Counted from the first letter of the stretch, positions 6,163 to 13,685 are shown. The stretch: DNA of 18,873 nucleotides from JAFDWI01 sp040255345 (GCA_040255345.1 JBDZUV010000058.1:1-18873), one strand, 5' to 3'. The notes: generated by a model from the letters alone, not told the origin. Numbers and translations are program-made.

Positions 6163-6450
6163 ATGGATGCATCCGACGTGCTGATCCGGCCGGTGGTGTC
6201 CGAGAAGTCCTACGCCTTGCAGGAACGAGGCGTCTACACCTTCATCGTCCACCCCGACGCGACCAAGCCCGAGATCCACGACGCCGTCGTCGCCAACTTC
6301 GGCGTCAAGGTCGTCAAGGTCAACACCCTCAATCGCCGCGGCAAGGCCCGACGTGACCGTCGGACCAACCGCGTCGGCAAGCGCCCCGACACCAAGCGGG
6401 CGATCGTCACCCTCGCCGACGGCGAGTCCATCGAGATCTTCCAGAGTTAG
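6163..6450 (+). CDS. rplW: 50S ribosomal protein L23 (uL23)
   Basis: L23 sits at the tunnel exit and forms the docking site for trigger factor and SRP. The 95-residue protein has the family opening VLIRPVVSEKSYAL, then VHPDATKPEIHDAV and the basic loop LNRRGKARRDRR. The ATG at 6163 is four bases after the rplD stop, with AGCGAGGA overlapping that stop as SD. Length is normal and nothing is odd. Confidence 0.96.
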   Translation: MDASDVLIRPVVSEKSYALQERGVYTFIVHPDATKPEIHDAVVANFGVKVVKVNTLNRRGKARRDRRTNRVGKRPDTKRAIVTLADGESIEIFQS

Positions 6451-6454
6451 GCCC

Positions 6455-7291
6455 ATGGCTCTTCGCAAGCGCAAACCATCGAGCGCCGGTCGGCGTTTCC
6501 AGACCGTCTCCGACTTCTCCGACATCACGCGTTCGACGCCGGAGAAGTCGCTGCTCGCGACCAAGAACTCGAGCGGTGGCCGCAACTCCTACGGCCGCAA
6601 GACCGCCCGACACCGCGGTGGGGCACACAAGAAGCAGTACCGCGTGATCGACTTCAAGCGCGACAAGGACGGCGTGCCCGCCAAGGTCGCCCAGATCGAG
6701 TACGACCCGAACCGCAACGCCCGGATCGCCCTGTTGCACTACGTGGACGGCGAGAAGCGCTACATCCTGGCCCCGCGCAACGTCGAGGTCGGTGACCGTC
6801 TGCGCAGCGGACAGGGATCGGACATCCGCCCGGGCAACGCCCTGCCGATGCGTTACATCCCCGTGGGTACCGTCGTGCACAACGTCGAACTCTCCCCAGG
6901 CGGCGGCGGCAAGATGGCCCGCAGTGCCGGATCGAGCGTGCAGCTCGTCGCCAAGGAAGGCGACTTCGCGACGCTGCGGCTGCCGAGCTCCGAGATGCGC
7001 CGCGTGCTCATCGACTGCCGGGCGACCGTCGGCGAGGTCGGCAACGCCGAGGCCGAGCTGATCAAGATCGGCAAAGCCGGCCGGAACCGCTGGAAGGGTG
7101 TGCGCCCGCAGACCCGTGGTGTGGCCATGAACCCGGTGGATCACCCCCACGGTGGTGGTGAGGGCAAGACCTCCGGTGGCCGTCACCCGGTTTCCCCGTG
7201 GGGCAAACCCGAAGGTCGCACCCGCGACAAGACCAAAGCATCCGAGAAACTCATCGTGCGCCGCCGCCGTACCCGCGGTTCGCGGAGGTAG
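6455..7291 (+). CDS. rplB: 50S ribosomal protein L2 (uL2)
   Basis: L2 is required for subunit association and a competent peptidyl-transferase centre. The 278-residue product has the usual length. It shows RHRGGAHKKQYRVIDFKR (52-69) in the N-terminal OB-like domain and the signature GVAMNPVDHPHGGGEGKTSG (222-241), including His230, equivalent to the conserved E. coli His229. The basic tail RRRRTRGSRR is typical. The ATG at 6455 follows the rplW stop by four bases. The SD is weak (GAGTTAGG region), so coupling from rplW is likely. Confidence 0.97.
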   Translation: MALRKRKPSSAGRRFQTVSDFSDITRSTPEKSLLATKNSSGGRNSYGRKTARHRGGAHKKQYRVIDFKRDKDGVPAKVAQIEYDPNRNARIALLHYVDGEKRYILAPRNVEVGDRLRSGQGSDIRPGNALPMRYIPVGTVVHNVELSPGGGGKMARSAGSSVQLVAKEGDFATLRLPSSEMRRVLIDCRATVGEVGNAEAELIKIGKAGRNRWKGVRPQTRGVAMNPVDHPHGGGEGKTSGGRHPVSPWGKPEGRTRDKTKASEKLIVRRRRTRGSRR

Positions 7292-7299
7292 GTCACCAC

Positions 7300-7584
7300 A
7301 TGCCACGTTCGCTCAAAAAAGGTCCGTTCGTCGACGACCATCTGTTGGCCAAGGTCGACGACCTGAACGCCCAGGGGGCCAAGCGGGTCATCAAGACCTG
7401 GTCTCGGCGCTCCACGATCATCCCCGACATGGTCGGTCACACGATCGCGGTGCACGACGGCCGCAAGCACGTCCCGGTGTACGTCACCGAGTCGATGGTG
7501 GGCCACAAGCTCGGTGAGTTCGCGCCGACCCGGACGTTCAAGTTCCACGCCGGCCAGGAGAAGCAGGTCAGGGGTCGTCGCTGA
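7300..7584 (+). CDS. rpsS: 30S ribosomal protein S19 (uS19)
   Basis: S19 forms part of the 30S head, near A-site tRNA and the S13 bridge. The 94-residue protein begins MPRSLKKGPFVDDHLL and contains TWSRRSTIIPDMVGHTIAVH and MVGHKLGEFAPTRTF, all standard family blocks. The ATG at 7300 is set by GGAGG (7284-7288), which overlaps the end of rplB. The stop overlaps rplV as TGATG. Confidence 0.97.
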   Translation: MPRSLKKGPFVDDHLLAKVDDLNAQGAKRVIKTWSRRSTIIPDMVGHTIAVHDGRKHVPVYVTESMVGHKLGEFAPTRTFKFHAGQEKQVRGRR

Positions 7585-8330
7585 TGGCTTTCGGTGCAAA
7601 GACCAACGAGCGTCCCGGCACGCGTGCCCAGGCGCGCTACATCCGGATGTCGCCGTCGAAGGCCCGCGAGGTGCTTGATCTGATCAGGGGCCGCACGGTC
7701 GCCGAGGCGCGGGAACTGCTCACCCTCGTCGAGCGTGACGCCGCCGACGTGATCGCCAAGGTGCTCGAATCCGCGGTCGCCAATGCGGTCGCCAACGACG
7801 ACCAGGATCCGGACCGTCTGTTCGTCTCGGCGTGCTACGCCGACGAAGGGCCGACGCTCAAGCGCTTCCGCCCCCGTGCCCGCGGCCGTGCCACCACGAT
7901 CCGCAAGCGCACCTGCCACATCACGGTCATCGTGACCCGCATGTCCGACGTGCAGGTCGCCCGGGCCGAAGCGGCCGAGAGTGCCGCCGGTGGTGGACGT
8001 CAGCGGCGGGTGTCCGCGTCGCGTGCCGCCCGGGTCGCGAAGAGCCGACAGAGCGACGCCGAGAAGGCCGGGCTCGACCCCGAGGCCGAAGACGCCGCCG
8101 ATGAGACGGCCGACCAGACGACCGCCGCCGAAGACGGTCCGAGCGACGACGCCGTGAGCGAAACGACCGGGGCCGACGTCGCCGACACCGGGGCCGAAGC
8201 CACCGAGACCGAAGCCGAAGCCACCGAGACCGAGGCCGCCGACACCGAGACCGGGGCCGAAGCCACCCAGAACGACGTGGACGCTGCGGTCGACGAAGAC
8301 GAATCGTCCGAGAAAAAGGAAACCGACTGA
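7584..8330 (+). CDS. rplV: 50S ribosomal protein L22 (uL22) with a long acidic C-terminal tail
   Basis: L22 contacts all 23S rRNA domains, and its beta-hairpin lines the exit tunnel. Residues 1-120 are a normal L22: ARYIRMSPSKAREVLDLIRG (17-36), then LFVSACYADEGPTLKRF and RGRATTIRKRTCHITVIV (100-117). The family usually ends soon after this, at roughly 110-130 residues. This protein continues to 248 with a disordered tail. The tail is first basic/Ala (RQRRVSASRAARVAKSRQ) and then strongly acidic, rich in Glu, Asp, Ala and Thr, with tandem ATETEAE/ATETEA repeats at residues 206-218. The tail is in frame and joined to rpsC by TGATG, so it is not a sequencing frameshift. The ATG at 7584 overlaps the rpsS stop. 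Core identity is firm; tail function is unknown. Confidence 0.96.
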   Translation: MAFGAKTNERPGTRAQARYIRMSPSKAREVLDLIRGRTVAEARELLTLVERDAADVIAKVLESAVANAVANDDQDPDRLFVSACYADEGPTLKRFRPRARGRATTIRKRTCHITVIVTRMSDVQVARAEAAESAAGGGRQRRVSASRAARVAKSRQSDAEKAGLDPEAEDAADETADQTTAAEDGPSDDAVSETTGADVADTGAEATETEAEATETEAADTETGAEATQNDVDAAVDEDESSEKKETD

Positions 8331-9247
8331 TGGGACAGAAGGTCAACCCCTACGGGTTCCGCCTCGGCACCACGACCGAATGGAAGTCGCGCTGGTTCGC
8401 CGACCGGCAGGCCTACGCCGACTACGTGATCGAGGACTCCACGATCCGCACCCGCATCATGAACGATCTGCCCCACGGGGCGATCAGCCGCATCGAGGTC
8501 GAGCGCACCCGTGACCGCGTGCGCGTCGACGTGCACACCGCACGTCCCGGCATCGTCATCGGTCGCCGCGGCTCGGAGGCCGACCGTCTGCGCGGTGAGC
8601 TCGCCAAGATCACCGGCAACAACCGGGTCCAGCTCAACATCCAGGAGATCAAGGACCCCGAACTCGACGCCGCCCTGATCGCCCAGGGAGTCGCCGACCA
8701 GCTCGCCAACCGCATCGCCTTCCGTCGGGCCATGAAGCGGGCCGTGCAGAACGCCCAGAAGGCCGGCGTGCTCGGCATCAGGGTGCAGTGTTCGGGCCGC
8801 CTCGGCGGATCGGAGATGTCCCGCACCGAGTGGTACCGCGAAGGTCGGGTGCCGTTGCACACGCTGCGTGCCAACATCGACTACGGCTTCCGTGAGGCCC
8901 GCACCACCGCCGGCCGGATCGGCGTCAAGGTGTGGCTCTACAAGGGCGACATCGTGCCCTACCGCACCCAGGTGAACGAACGGATCGCCCAAGAGGCCGC
9001 GATGGCAGTGGGTGAGACGTCCGGTCAGGTGCGCGATCCGGGAGGCCGGGTCGTGTCGTCTGCGGCTCGTAAGCGGGCCGCAGCGGCGAAGGAGGCACCG
9101 GAGGAGACCGCCGACACCGAGAACGCGCCCCTCGTCAAAGAGGCCGATCCGGAATTCGAGCGTCTGCTCGCCGAGGAAGAAGAGATCGAGCGCACCACCC
9201 AGGAGCACTCAGAGACGCCGCACTTCCGTGCCGGGGACGGTGACTGA
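8330..9247 (+). CDS. rpsC: 30S ribosomal protein S3 (uS3) with acidic C-terminal extension
   Basis: S3 is a 30S head protein at the mRNA entry channel, with helicase activity together with S4 and S5. The 305-residue product begins MGQKVNPYGFRLG. A type II KH domain carries GRRG (78-81) in GIVIGRRGSEADRLR, and the C-terminal domain shows SGRLGGSEMSRTEWYREGR and GVKVWLYKGDIVPYR (198-212). The remaining 93 residues are extra relative to the shortest family members. They include an AARKRAAAAKEAPEE stretch and the Glu-rich segment FERLLAEEEEIERTTQEH. Extensions here are common in actinobacteria, but this one is on the long side. The ATG at 8330 overlaps the rplV stop. Confidence 0.96.
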   Translation: MGQKVNPYGFRLGTTTEWKSRWFADRQAYADYVIEDSTIRTRIMNDLPHGAISRIEVERTRDRVRVDVHTARPGIVIGRRGSEADRLRGELAKITGNNRVQLNIQEIKDPELDAALIAQGVADQLANRIAFRRAMKRAVQNAQKAGVLGIRVQCSGRLGGSEMSRTEWYREGRVPLHTLRANIDYGFREARTTAGRIGVKVWLYKGDIVPYRTQVNERIAQEAAMAVGETSGQVRDPGGRVVSSAARKRAAAAKEAPEETADTENAPLVKEADPEFERLLAEEEEIERTTQEHSETPHFRAGDGD

Positions 9248-9253
9248 TCCGCC

Positions 9254-9670
9254 ATGTTGATGCCCAAGAAGGTCAAGTACCGCAAGCACCACCGGGGTCG
9301 CACCGGTGGCACCGCCAAGGGTGGCACCGAGATCGCCTTCGGTGAGTACGGGATCCAGGCGCTCGAGCCGGGTTGGATCACCGCCCGTCAGATCGAGGCC
9401 GCCCGTATCGCGATGACCCGCCACATCAAGCGTGGCGGAAAGGTCTGGATCACGATCTTCCCCGACAAGCCCGTGACCGCCAAGCCCGCCGAGACCCGCA
9501 TGGGCTCGGGGAAGGGCAACCCCGACCACTGGGTCGCCGTGGTCAAGCCCGGTCGGGTCATGTTCGAGCTGACCTACACCGACCCCGAGATCGCCCGTGC
9601 CGCCATGGAACGGGCCATCCAGAAGCTGCCGATCAAAGCCCGATTCATCACCCGCACCGAGGGGGTGTGA
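9254..9670 (+). CDS. rplP: 50S ribosomal protein L16 (uL16)
   Basis: L16 binds near the A-site and helps position tRNA. The 138-residue protein shows the family blocks MLMPKKVKYRKHHRGR, IAFGEYGIQALEPGWITARQ, RGGKVWITIFPDKPVT, and ETRMGSGKGNPDHWVAVVKPG. The ATG at 9254 lies seven nt after the rpsC stop. The arginine hydroxylated by YcfD in E. coli lies in the ETRMGSGKG region, which is conserved here. The stop overlaps rpmC as TGATG. Confidence 0.97.
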   Translation: MLMPKKVKYRKHHRGRTGGTAKGGTEIAFGEYGIQALEPGWITARQIEAARIAMTRHIKRGGKVWITIFPDKPVTAKPAETRMGSGKGNPDHWVAVVKPGRVMFELTYTDPEIARAAMERAIQKLPIKARFITRTEGV

Positions 9671-9897
9671 TGGCCACCGAGACCTACACCGACGTGCCCG
9701 ACGCCGAACTCGTGGAGGCGCTGAGCGACTCCAAGAAGGAACTGTTCAACCTGCGGTTCCAGCACGCCACCGGGCAACTCGACAATTCCGCTCGTCTGGG
9801 ACAGACCCGGAAGCGGATCGCACGAATCAACACCGAGCTACGCGCGCGGGAGATCGCCGCGGCCGAAGCTCTGGCTGCAAGTGAGGAGCAGGCGTGA
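9670..9897 (+). CDS. rpmC: 50S ribosomal protein L29 (uL29)
   Basis: L29 is a small two-helix protein at the tunnel exit next to L23. The 75-residue product has the family core DAELVEALSDSKKELFNLRF, QHATGQLDNSARLGQTRKRI and ARINTELRARE, plus a short Ala/Glu tail. The ATG at 9670 overlaps the rplP stop, and the stop overlaps the rpsQ GTG as GTGA. Confidence 0.96.
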   Translation: MATETYTDVPDAELVEALSDSKKELFNLRFQHATGQLDNSARLGQTRKRIARINTELRAREIAAAEALAASEEQA

Positions 9898-10184
9898 CCA
9901 TCGAAAATGGACATGGGGAAGAAACGCCGACCAGACCCAACCCGCGCAAGGTACGTGAAGGGGTCGTGGTCTCCGACAAGATGGACCGTACGGCGGTCGT
10001 CAGCATCACCAACCGCAAGCGGCACGCCCGCTACGGCAAGACCGTGGCGCGCACGTCGAAGCTGTTCGTGCACGACGAGGCCAACGACCTGAACATCGGT
10101 GACCGGGTCCGGATCGTCGAGACCCGCCCCGTTTCGAAGAACAAGCGCTGGCGCGTGCTCGAGATCGTGGAGCGGGCACGGTGA
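9894..10184 (+). CDS. rpsQ: 30S ribosomal protein S17 (uS17)
   Basis: S17 is an OB-fold primary 16S rRNA-binding protein. The 96-residue product has about 16 non-conserved N-terminal residues (MTIENGHGEETPTRPN) before the family start RKVREGVVVSDKMDRT. This is followed by RHARYGKTVARTSKLFVHDE and NIGDRVRIVETRPVSKNKRW. The GTG at 9894 overlaps the rpmC stop (GTGA), which supports it as the start. It is the last gene of the S10-type segment. Its own stop overlaps another GTG (10181) that opens a 35-codon ORF. Confidence 0.96.
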   Translation: MTIENGHGEETPTRPNPRKVREGVVVSDKMDRTAVVSITNRKRHARYGKTVARTSKLFVHDEANDLNIGDRVRIVETRPVSKNKRWRVLEIVERAR

Positions 10185-10288
10185 GCCGGACGCGAACGAT
10201 CGATACCGCGAGCCGCGGGATCATCGCACCGACGGTGGCTCGGCCACGGGTCGAAGGGGCTCGAGGAGCTGAAAGGACCGTGCGATGA
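10181..10288 (+). CDS. Possible small ORF bridging rpsQ and rplN
   Basis: This is a 35-codon ORF starting MSRTRTIDTASRG, Arg-rich and basic, with no family I recognise. Its GTG overlaps the rpsQ stop (GTGA, 10181-10184) and its TGA overlaps the rplN start (ATGA, 10285-10288), so it would translationally join both genes across the 100-nt rpsQ-rplN gap. Most junctions in this operon are similarly overlapped. Against it: an open 35-codon frame is easy to get by chance in high-GC DNA, there is no clear SD, and the same bases can form two hairpins (CCGCG/CGCGG at 10206-10218 and GTGGC/GCCAC at 10235-10247). The gap may simply be a regulatory spacer. Confidence 0.25.
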   Translation: MSRTRTIDTASRGIIAPTVARPRVEGARGAERTVR

Positions 10289-10653
10289 TCCAGCAGGAGT
10301 CCCGCCTCCGGATCGCCGACAACTCCGGCGCCCGAGAGGTCTTGTGCATCAAGGTGCTCGGCGGCTCACGTCGCCGCTATGCATCGATCGGTGACGTGTT
10401 CGTCGCCACCGTCAAAGACGCGATCCCCGGCGCCGGCGTCAAGCGCGGCGAAGTCGTCAAGTGCGTCGTCGTGCGCACCAAGAAGGAGAAGCGTCGTCCA
10501 GACGGTTCCTACATCCGCTTCGACGAGAACGCAGCGGTCCTGATCAACGACCAGATGCAGCCACGCGGCACCCGCATCTTCGGTCCGGTCGGTCGGGAGC
10601 TGCGTGACGCCAAGTTCATGCGGATCATCTCGCTGGCACCGGAGGTGCTGTGA
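10285..10653 (+). CDS. rplN: 50S ribosomal protein L14 (uL14)
   Basis: L14 forms part of the subunit interface and binds the silencing factor RsfS. The 122-residue protein has the exact family length and opens MIQQESRLRIADNSGAREV. It continues with the signature GGSRRRYASIGDVFVATVKD and ends FGPVGRELRDAKFMRIISLA. AAAGGA (10272-10277) is seven nt before the ATG at 10285. It begins the spc-type segment after the only sizeable gap in the ribosomal block. A GGAGGTG near its 3' end serves rplX. Confidence 0.97.
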   Translation: MIQQESRLRIADNSGAREVLCIKVLGGSRRRYASIGDVFVATVKDAIPGAGVKRGEVVKCVVVRTKKEKRRPDGSYIRFDENAAVLINDQMQPRGTRIFGPVGRELRDAKFMRIISLAPEVL

Positions 10654-10967
10654 TGGCCGGACTCAAGATCAAGACCGGTGACCGTGTCCAGGTGTTGACC
10701 GGCAAGGACCGGGGCAAGCAGGGCACCGTCTCCAAGGTGTTCCCCAGAGAGGCGAAGGTCGTCGTCGACGGGGTCAACACCGCGAAGAAGCACGCCAAGG
10801 CGCGCAGTGCCGAGCAGCCCGGTGGCATCATCTCGATCGACATGCCGCTGCCGGTCGCCAACGTCGGCATCGTGTGTGACTCCTGTGGCGGCCCGACCCG
10901 GGTCGGCTACTCGATCGACGGTGACACCAAGAAGCGTGTCTGCCGCAAGTGCGGGGGTGAGCTGTGA
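10653..10967 (+). CDS. rplX: 50S ribosomal protein L24 (uL24), four-Cys form
   Basis: L24 is an assembly initiator for the 50S subunit. The 104-residue protein starts MAGLKIKTGDRVQVLTGKDRG, the KOW motif region. Cys75/Cys78 (CDSC) and Cys97/Cys100 (CRKC) form the zinc-ribbon-like pair found in the Cys-containing form of bacterial L24. An in-frame GTG three nt earlier (10650) is possible, but the ATG at 10653 has better spacing to GGAGGTG (10641-10647) and matches the family. It overlaps the rplN stop (TGATG) and is joined to rplE by GTGA. Confidence 0.96.
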   Translation: MAGLKIKTGDRVQVLTGKDRGKQGTVSKVFPREAKVVVDGVNTAKKHAKARSAEQPGGIISIDMPLPVANVGIVCDSCGGPTRVGYSIDGDTKKRVCRKCGGEL

Positions 10968-11542
10968 GCGACACCGGAACGTCCACCGGGACCATGCCAC
11001 GGCTCAAGGCCCGGTACAACGAATCGATCCGGGACGCGCTCAAGAGCGAGCTCGAACTCGGCAACGTCATGGAAGTCCCGCGACTCACCAAGATCGTGGT
11101 GAACATGGGAGTCGGCGACGCCGTGCAGCAGAAGTCGCTGCTCGACGGCGCCGTGGCCGACCTCACGGTGATCACCGGCCAGAAGCCGCTCGTCACCAAG
11201 GCGAAGAAGTCGATCGCCACGTTCAAGCTCCGTGAAGGCAACGCGATCGGCGCCAAGGTGACCCTGCGGGGTGACCGGATGTGGGAGTTCTTCGACCGGC
11301 TCGTCTCGTTGGCGATTCCCCGGATCCGTGACTTTCGTGGCCTGTCGCCGAAGTCATTCGACGGGCGTGGCAACTACACGTTCGGGGTCACCGAACAGCT
11401 CATCTTCCCCGAGATCGACTACGACTCGGTCGACACGACCCGGGGGATGGACATCACCATCGTCACCACCGCCCGCACCAACGCCGAAGGACGGGCTCTG
11501 CTCGCGGCGTTCGGATTCCCGTTCAAGCGCGAGGGACAGTAG
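10964..11542 (+). CDS. rplE: 50S ribosomal protein L5 (uL5)
   Basis: L5 binds 5S rRNA in the central protuberance. The 192-residue protein has an extra variable N-terminus (MSDTGTSTGT) before PRLKARYNESIRDAL. The family blocks follow: VPRLTKIVVNMGVGDAV, TGQKPLVTKAKKSIATFKLR and IPRIRDFRGLSPKSFDGRGN. The GTG at 10964 overlaps the rplX stop. A later ATG at 10994 would give MPRLKARYN and is the main alternative start, but the GTGA overlap favours the GTG. Confidence 0.96.
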   Translation: MSDTGTSTGTMPRLKARYNESIRDALKSELELGNVMEVPRLTKIVVNMGVGDAVQQKSLLDGAVADLTVITGQKPLVTKAKKSIATFKLREGNAIGAKVTLRGDRMWEFFDRLVSLAIPRIRDFRGLSPKSFDGRGNYTFGVTEQLIFPEIDYDSVDTTRGMDITIVTTARTNAEGRALLAAFGFPFKREGQ

Positions 11543-11548
11543 AGGAAA

Positions 11549-11734
11549 ATGGCAAAGAAAGCCCTCATCCAGAAGCAACAGCGCAAGCCCAAGTTCAAGG
11601 TACGGGGCTACACCCGTTGCCGCCGCTGTGGCCGCCCACGCGCCGTGTACCGCAAGTTCAACCTGTGCCGGGTCTGCCTGCGTGAGCTCGCTCACAATGG
11701 CGAGCTGCCCGGTGTGACCAAGGCGAGCTGGTGA
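11549..11734 (+). CDS. rpsN: 30S ribosomal protein S14, zinc type (uS14)
   Basis: This is the short, zinc-binding form of S14 (also called type Z, rpsZ), a 30S head protein. It has 61 residues, the typical length, with Cys24/Cys27 (CRRC) and Cys40/Cys43 (CRVC) as zinc ligands and the ending ELAHNGELPGVTKASW. The ATG at 11549 lies six nt after the rplE stop, behind AGAGGAAA. The zinc-free long paralogue used under zinc limitation is not in this window. Confidence 0.97.
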   Translation: MAKKALIQKQQRKPKFKVRGYTRCRRCGRPRAVYRKFNLCRVCLRELAHNGELPGVTKASW

Positions 11735-11747
11735 GGAGGATGCGTTC

Positions 11748-12152
11748 ATGACCATGACCGACCCCATCGCCGACATGTTGACCCGTCTGCGCAACGCCAA
11801 CGTGGCCAAGCACGACGACGTCCGCATGCCTTCTTCCAAGCAGAAGGAGGCGCTCGCCAACCTGCTGAAGTCCGAGGGCTACATCGATGCCTTCTCGGTC
11901 ACCCAGGAGGACGGCAAGCCGTACCGCACCCTGTACATCGAGATGAAGTACTCAGCCGAGCGTGAACGCACGATCTCGGGTCTGCGCCGGGTGTCCAAGC
12001 CCGGGCTGCGGGTGTACTCGCCGGCCAAGCGGATCCCCCGCGTGCTCGGCGGTCTCGGTGTCGCCATCGTCTCGACCAACCACGGCCTCATGACCGACCG
12101 CGAAGCGCGCAAGCGCAACGTGGGCGGCGAAGTGCTGTGCTTCATCTGGTGA
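11748..12152 (+). CDS. rpsH: 30S ribosomal protein S8 (uS8)
   Basis: S8 binds the 16S central domain; in E. coli it also represses the spc operon. The 134-residue protein begins MTMTDPIADMLTRLRNANVA and ends with the signature blocks GLRVYSPAKRIPRVLGGLG and GEVLCFIW. The ATG at 11748 is seven nt after AGGAGG (11735-11740). The second ATG at 11754 is 13 nt away and less likely. Spacing to rpsN is 13 nt. Confidence 0.97.
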   Translation: MTMTDPIADMLTRLRNANVAKHDDVRMPSSKQKEALANLLKSEGYIDAFSVTQEDGKPYRTLYIEMKYSAERERTISGLRRVSKPGLRVYSPAKRIPRVLGGLGVAIVSTNHGLMTDREARKRNVGGEVLCFIW

Positions 12153-12161
12153 GAGGTAGCA

Positions 12162-12698
12162 ATGTCACGTATCGGGCGTAGCCCCATTCCCGTACCCAGC
12201 GGTGTCGACGTGTCGATCACCGACGATCGGGTCGAGGTCAAAGGCCCCAAGGGCACCCTCGTCCAGCCGATCCCCGGCGCCATCACGCTGCACGCCGAAG
12301 GCGACACCCTCGTCGTGGAACGTCCCGACGACGCCCGTGAGAACCGTGCGCTGCACGGGCTCGTGCGGACGCTCGTGAACAACATGGTCGTCGGCGTCAC
12401 CGAAGGGTTCTCCAAGGAACTCGACATCCAGGGCGTGGGATACCGGGCCGCGCTGTCGGGCCGGGATCTCGACCTGTCACTCGGTTTCAGTCATCCGGTG
12501 AAGGTCGCCGCACCCGAGGGGATCACCTTCGAGGTGCCGTCACCCAACCGGATCAAGATCTCCGGGATCGACAAGCAGTCGGTTGGTCAGATCGCGGCGG
12601 ACATCCGGAGCATCCGCAAGCCCGAGCCCTACAAGGGCAAGGGTGTGCGGTATCTGGGTGAGCGCGTCCAACGCAAGGCCGGCAAGGCCGCGAAGTAG
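12162..12698 (+). CDS. rplF: 50S ribosomal protein L6 (uL6)
   Basis: L6 lies near the sarcin-ricin loop and factor-binding site. The 178-residue product has the normal length and the two L6 repeats. It opens MSRIGRSPIPVPSGVDVSI and contains FSKELDIQGVGYRA; the C-terminal signature is KPEPYKGKGVRYLGE. GAGAGGTAG precedes the ATG at 12162, nine nt after rpsH. Confidence 0.97.
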   Translation: MSRIGRSPIPVPSGVDVSITDDRVEVKGPKGTLVQPIPGAITLHAEGDTLVVERPDDARENRALHGLVRTLVNNMVVGVTEGFSKELDIQGVGYRAALSGRDLDLSLGFSHPVKVAAPEGITFEVPSPNRIKISGIDKQSVGQIAADIRSIRKPEPYKGKGVRYLGERVQRKAGKAAK

Positions 12699-12712
12699 GG
12701 ATCAGATCGAAT

Positions 12713-13081
12713 ATGAGTCATTCGCCGAACAAGCTCACCAACCCCCGCCTCCGTCGCCACCGCCGCGTCCGCAAGAAGGTCAGCGGCACCGCGGAGCGTC
12801 CGCGTCTCGCGGTGTTCCGCTCGAAGCGGCACATCGTCGCGCAGGTGATCGACGACCGGGCCGGACACACCATCGTCGCCGCCTCGTCGATCGAAGCCTC
12901 GCTCGGTGGGCCGGGCAACCACGGCACCGTCGCCGTGGCCACCCAGGTGGGCACGACGGTCGCCGAACGGGCCAAGGAGGCCGGGATCACCCAGGTCACC
13001 TTCGACCGGGGCGGTTACCAGTACCACGGGCGGGTCGCCGCCCTCGCAGACGCCGCTCGTGCGGCCGGCCTGGATTTCTGA
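12713..13081 (+). CDS. rplR: 50S ribosomal protein L18 (uL18)
   Basis: L18 binds 5S rRNA together with L5. The 122-residue protein shows RLRRHRRVRKKVSGTAERPR, LAVFRSKRHIVAQVIDD and the ending ITQVTFDRGGYQYHGRVAAL, then AARAAGLDF, all characteristic. The ATG at 12713 follows the rplF stop by 14 nt, with only a weak SD (AGGGATC region). Confidence 0.97.
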   Translation: MSHSPNKLTNPRLRRHRRVRKKVSGTAERPRLAVFRSKRHIVAQVIDDRAGHTIVAASSIEASLGGPGNHGTVAVATQVGTTVAERAKEAGITQVTFDRGGYQYHGRVAALADAARAAGLDF

Positions 13082-13093
13082 GAGGAACCACTG

Positions 13094-13681
13094 ATGAGTC
13101 CGAACGCTGACGCCCCGTCGCACAATGCGCGGGCCGATGCCCCGCTACGCGATTCGCGGGTCATCGACATCAACCGAGTCGCCAAGGTCGTCAAGGGCGG
13201 TCGACGTTTCTCGTTCACCGCGCTCGTCGTCGTCGGTGATGGCGCCGGCCGGGTCGGCCTGGGTTACGGCAAGGCCAAAGAGGTGCCCCTCGCCATCCGC
13301 AAGGGTGAAGAGGAAGCGAAGAAGAACCTGTTCTCCGTGCCTCTCGCCGGGGGAACGATCACCCACGAGATCACCGGCAACCAGGGAGCGGGACGCGTGC
13401 TGTTGAAGCCGGCCGCACCCGGTACCGGCGTGATCGCCGGTGGCGCCGCCCGGGCGATCCTCGAAGAGGCCGGTATCCAGGACGTGCTGTGCAAGTCGCT
13501 GCGTTCGCCCAACATGATCAACGTCGCCCGCGCGACGATCGCCGGCCTGAAGGGGCTCAAGCGTCCCGACGAGATCGCCCGCCTGCGGGGGCTGTCACCG
13601 GAAGAGTTCGTGCCGGCCGGCCTGCTCGCCGCCTACCGCGAGTCCGAGCGTGGCCCGGTGGACTTCGAGGAGGTCTCCTAG
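13094..13681 (+). CDS. rpsE: 30S ribosomal protein S5 (uS5)
   Basis: S5 shapes the 30S mRNA entry and affects decoding fidelity. The 195-residue protein has a variable N-terminus of about 20 residues. The double-stranded-RNA-binding domain follows (VAKVVKGGRRFSFTALVVVG, GYGKAKEVPLAIRKGEEEAK), then the S5 C-domain (GAGRVLLKPAAPGTGVIAGG, RAILEEAGIQDVLCKSLRS). GAGAGGAACC precedes the ATG at 13094. Length is within the actinobacterial range. Confidence 0.97.
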   Translation: MSPNADAPSHNARADAPLRDSRVIDINRVAKVVKGGRRFSFTALVVVGDGAGRVGLGYGKAKEVPLAIRKGEEEAKKNLFSVPLAGGTITHEITGNQGAGRVLLKPAAPGTGVIAGGAARAILEEAGIQDVLCKSLRSPNMINVARATIAGLKGLKRPDEIARLRGLSPEEFVPAGLLAAYRESERGPVDFEEVS

Positions 13682-13685
13682 TCAC

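Noticed and set aside
8191..8270. Tandem GCCGAAGCCACCGAGACC-like units, considered as a DNA repeat or CRISPR-like array
   Set aside because: The units are in frame within the L22 tail, have no spacers and are explained as protein-level repeats.
10650..10652. GTG as start of L24
   Set aside because: It is only three nt from GGAGGTG and adds one residue. The ATG at 10653 has better spacing and matches the family.
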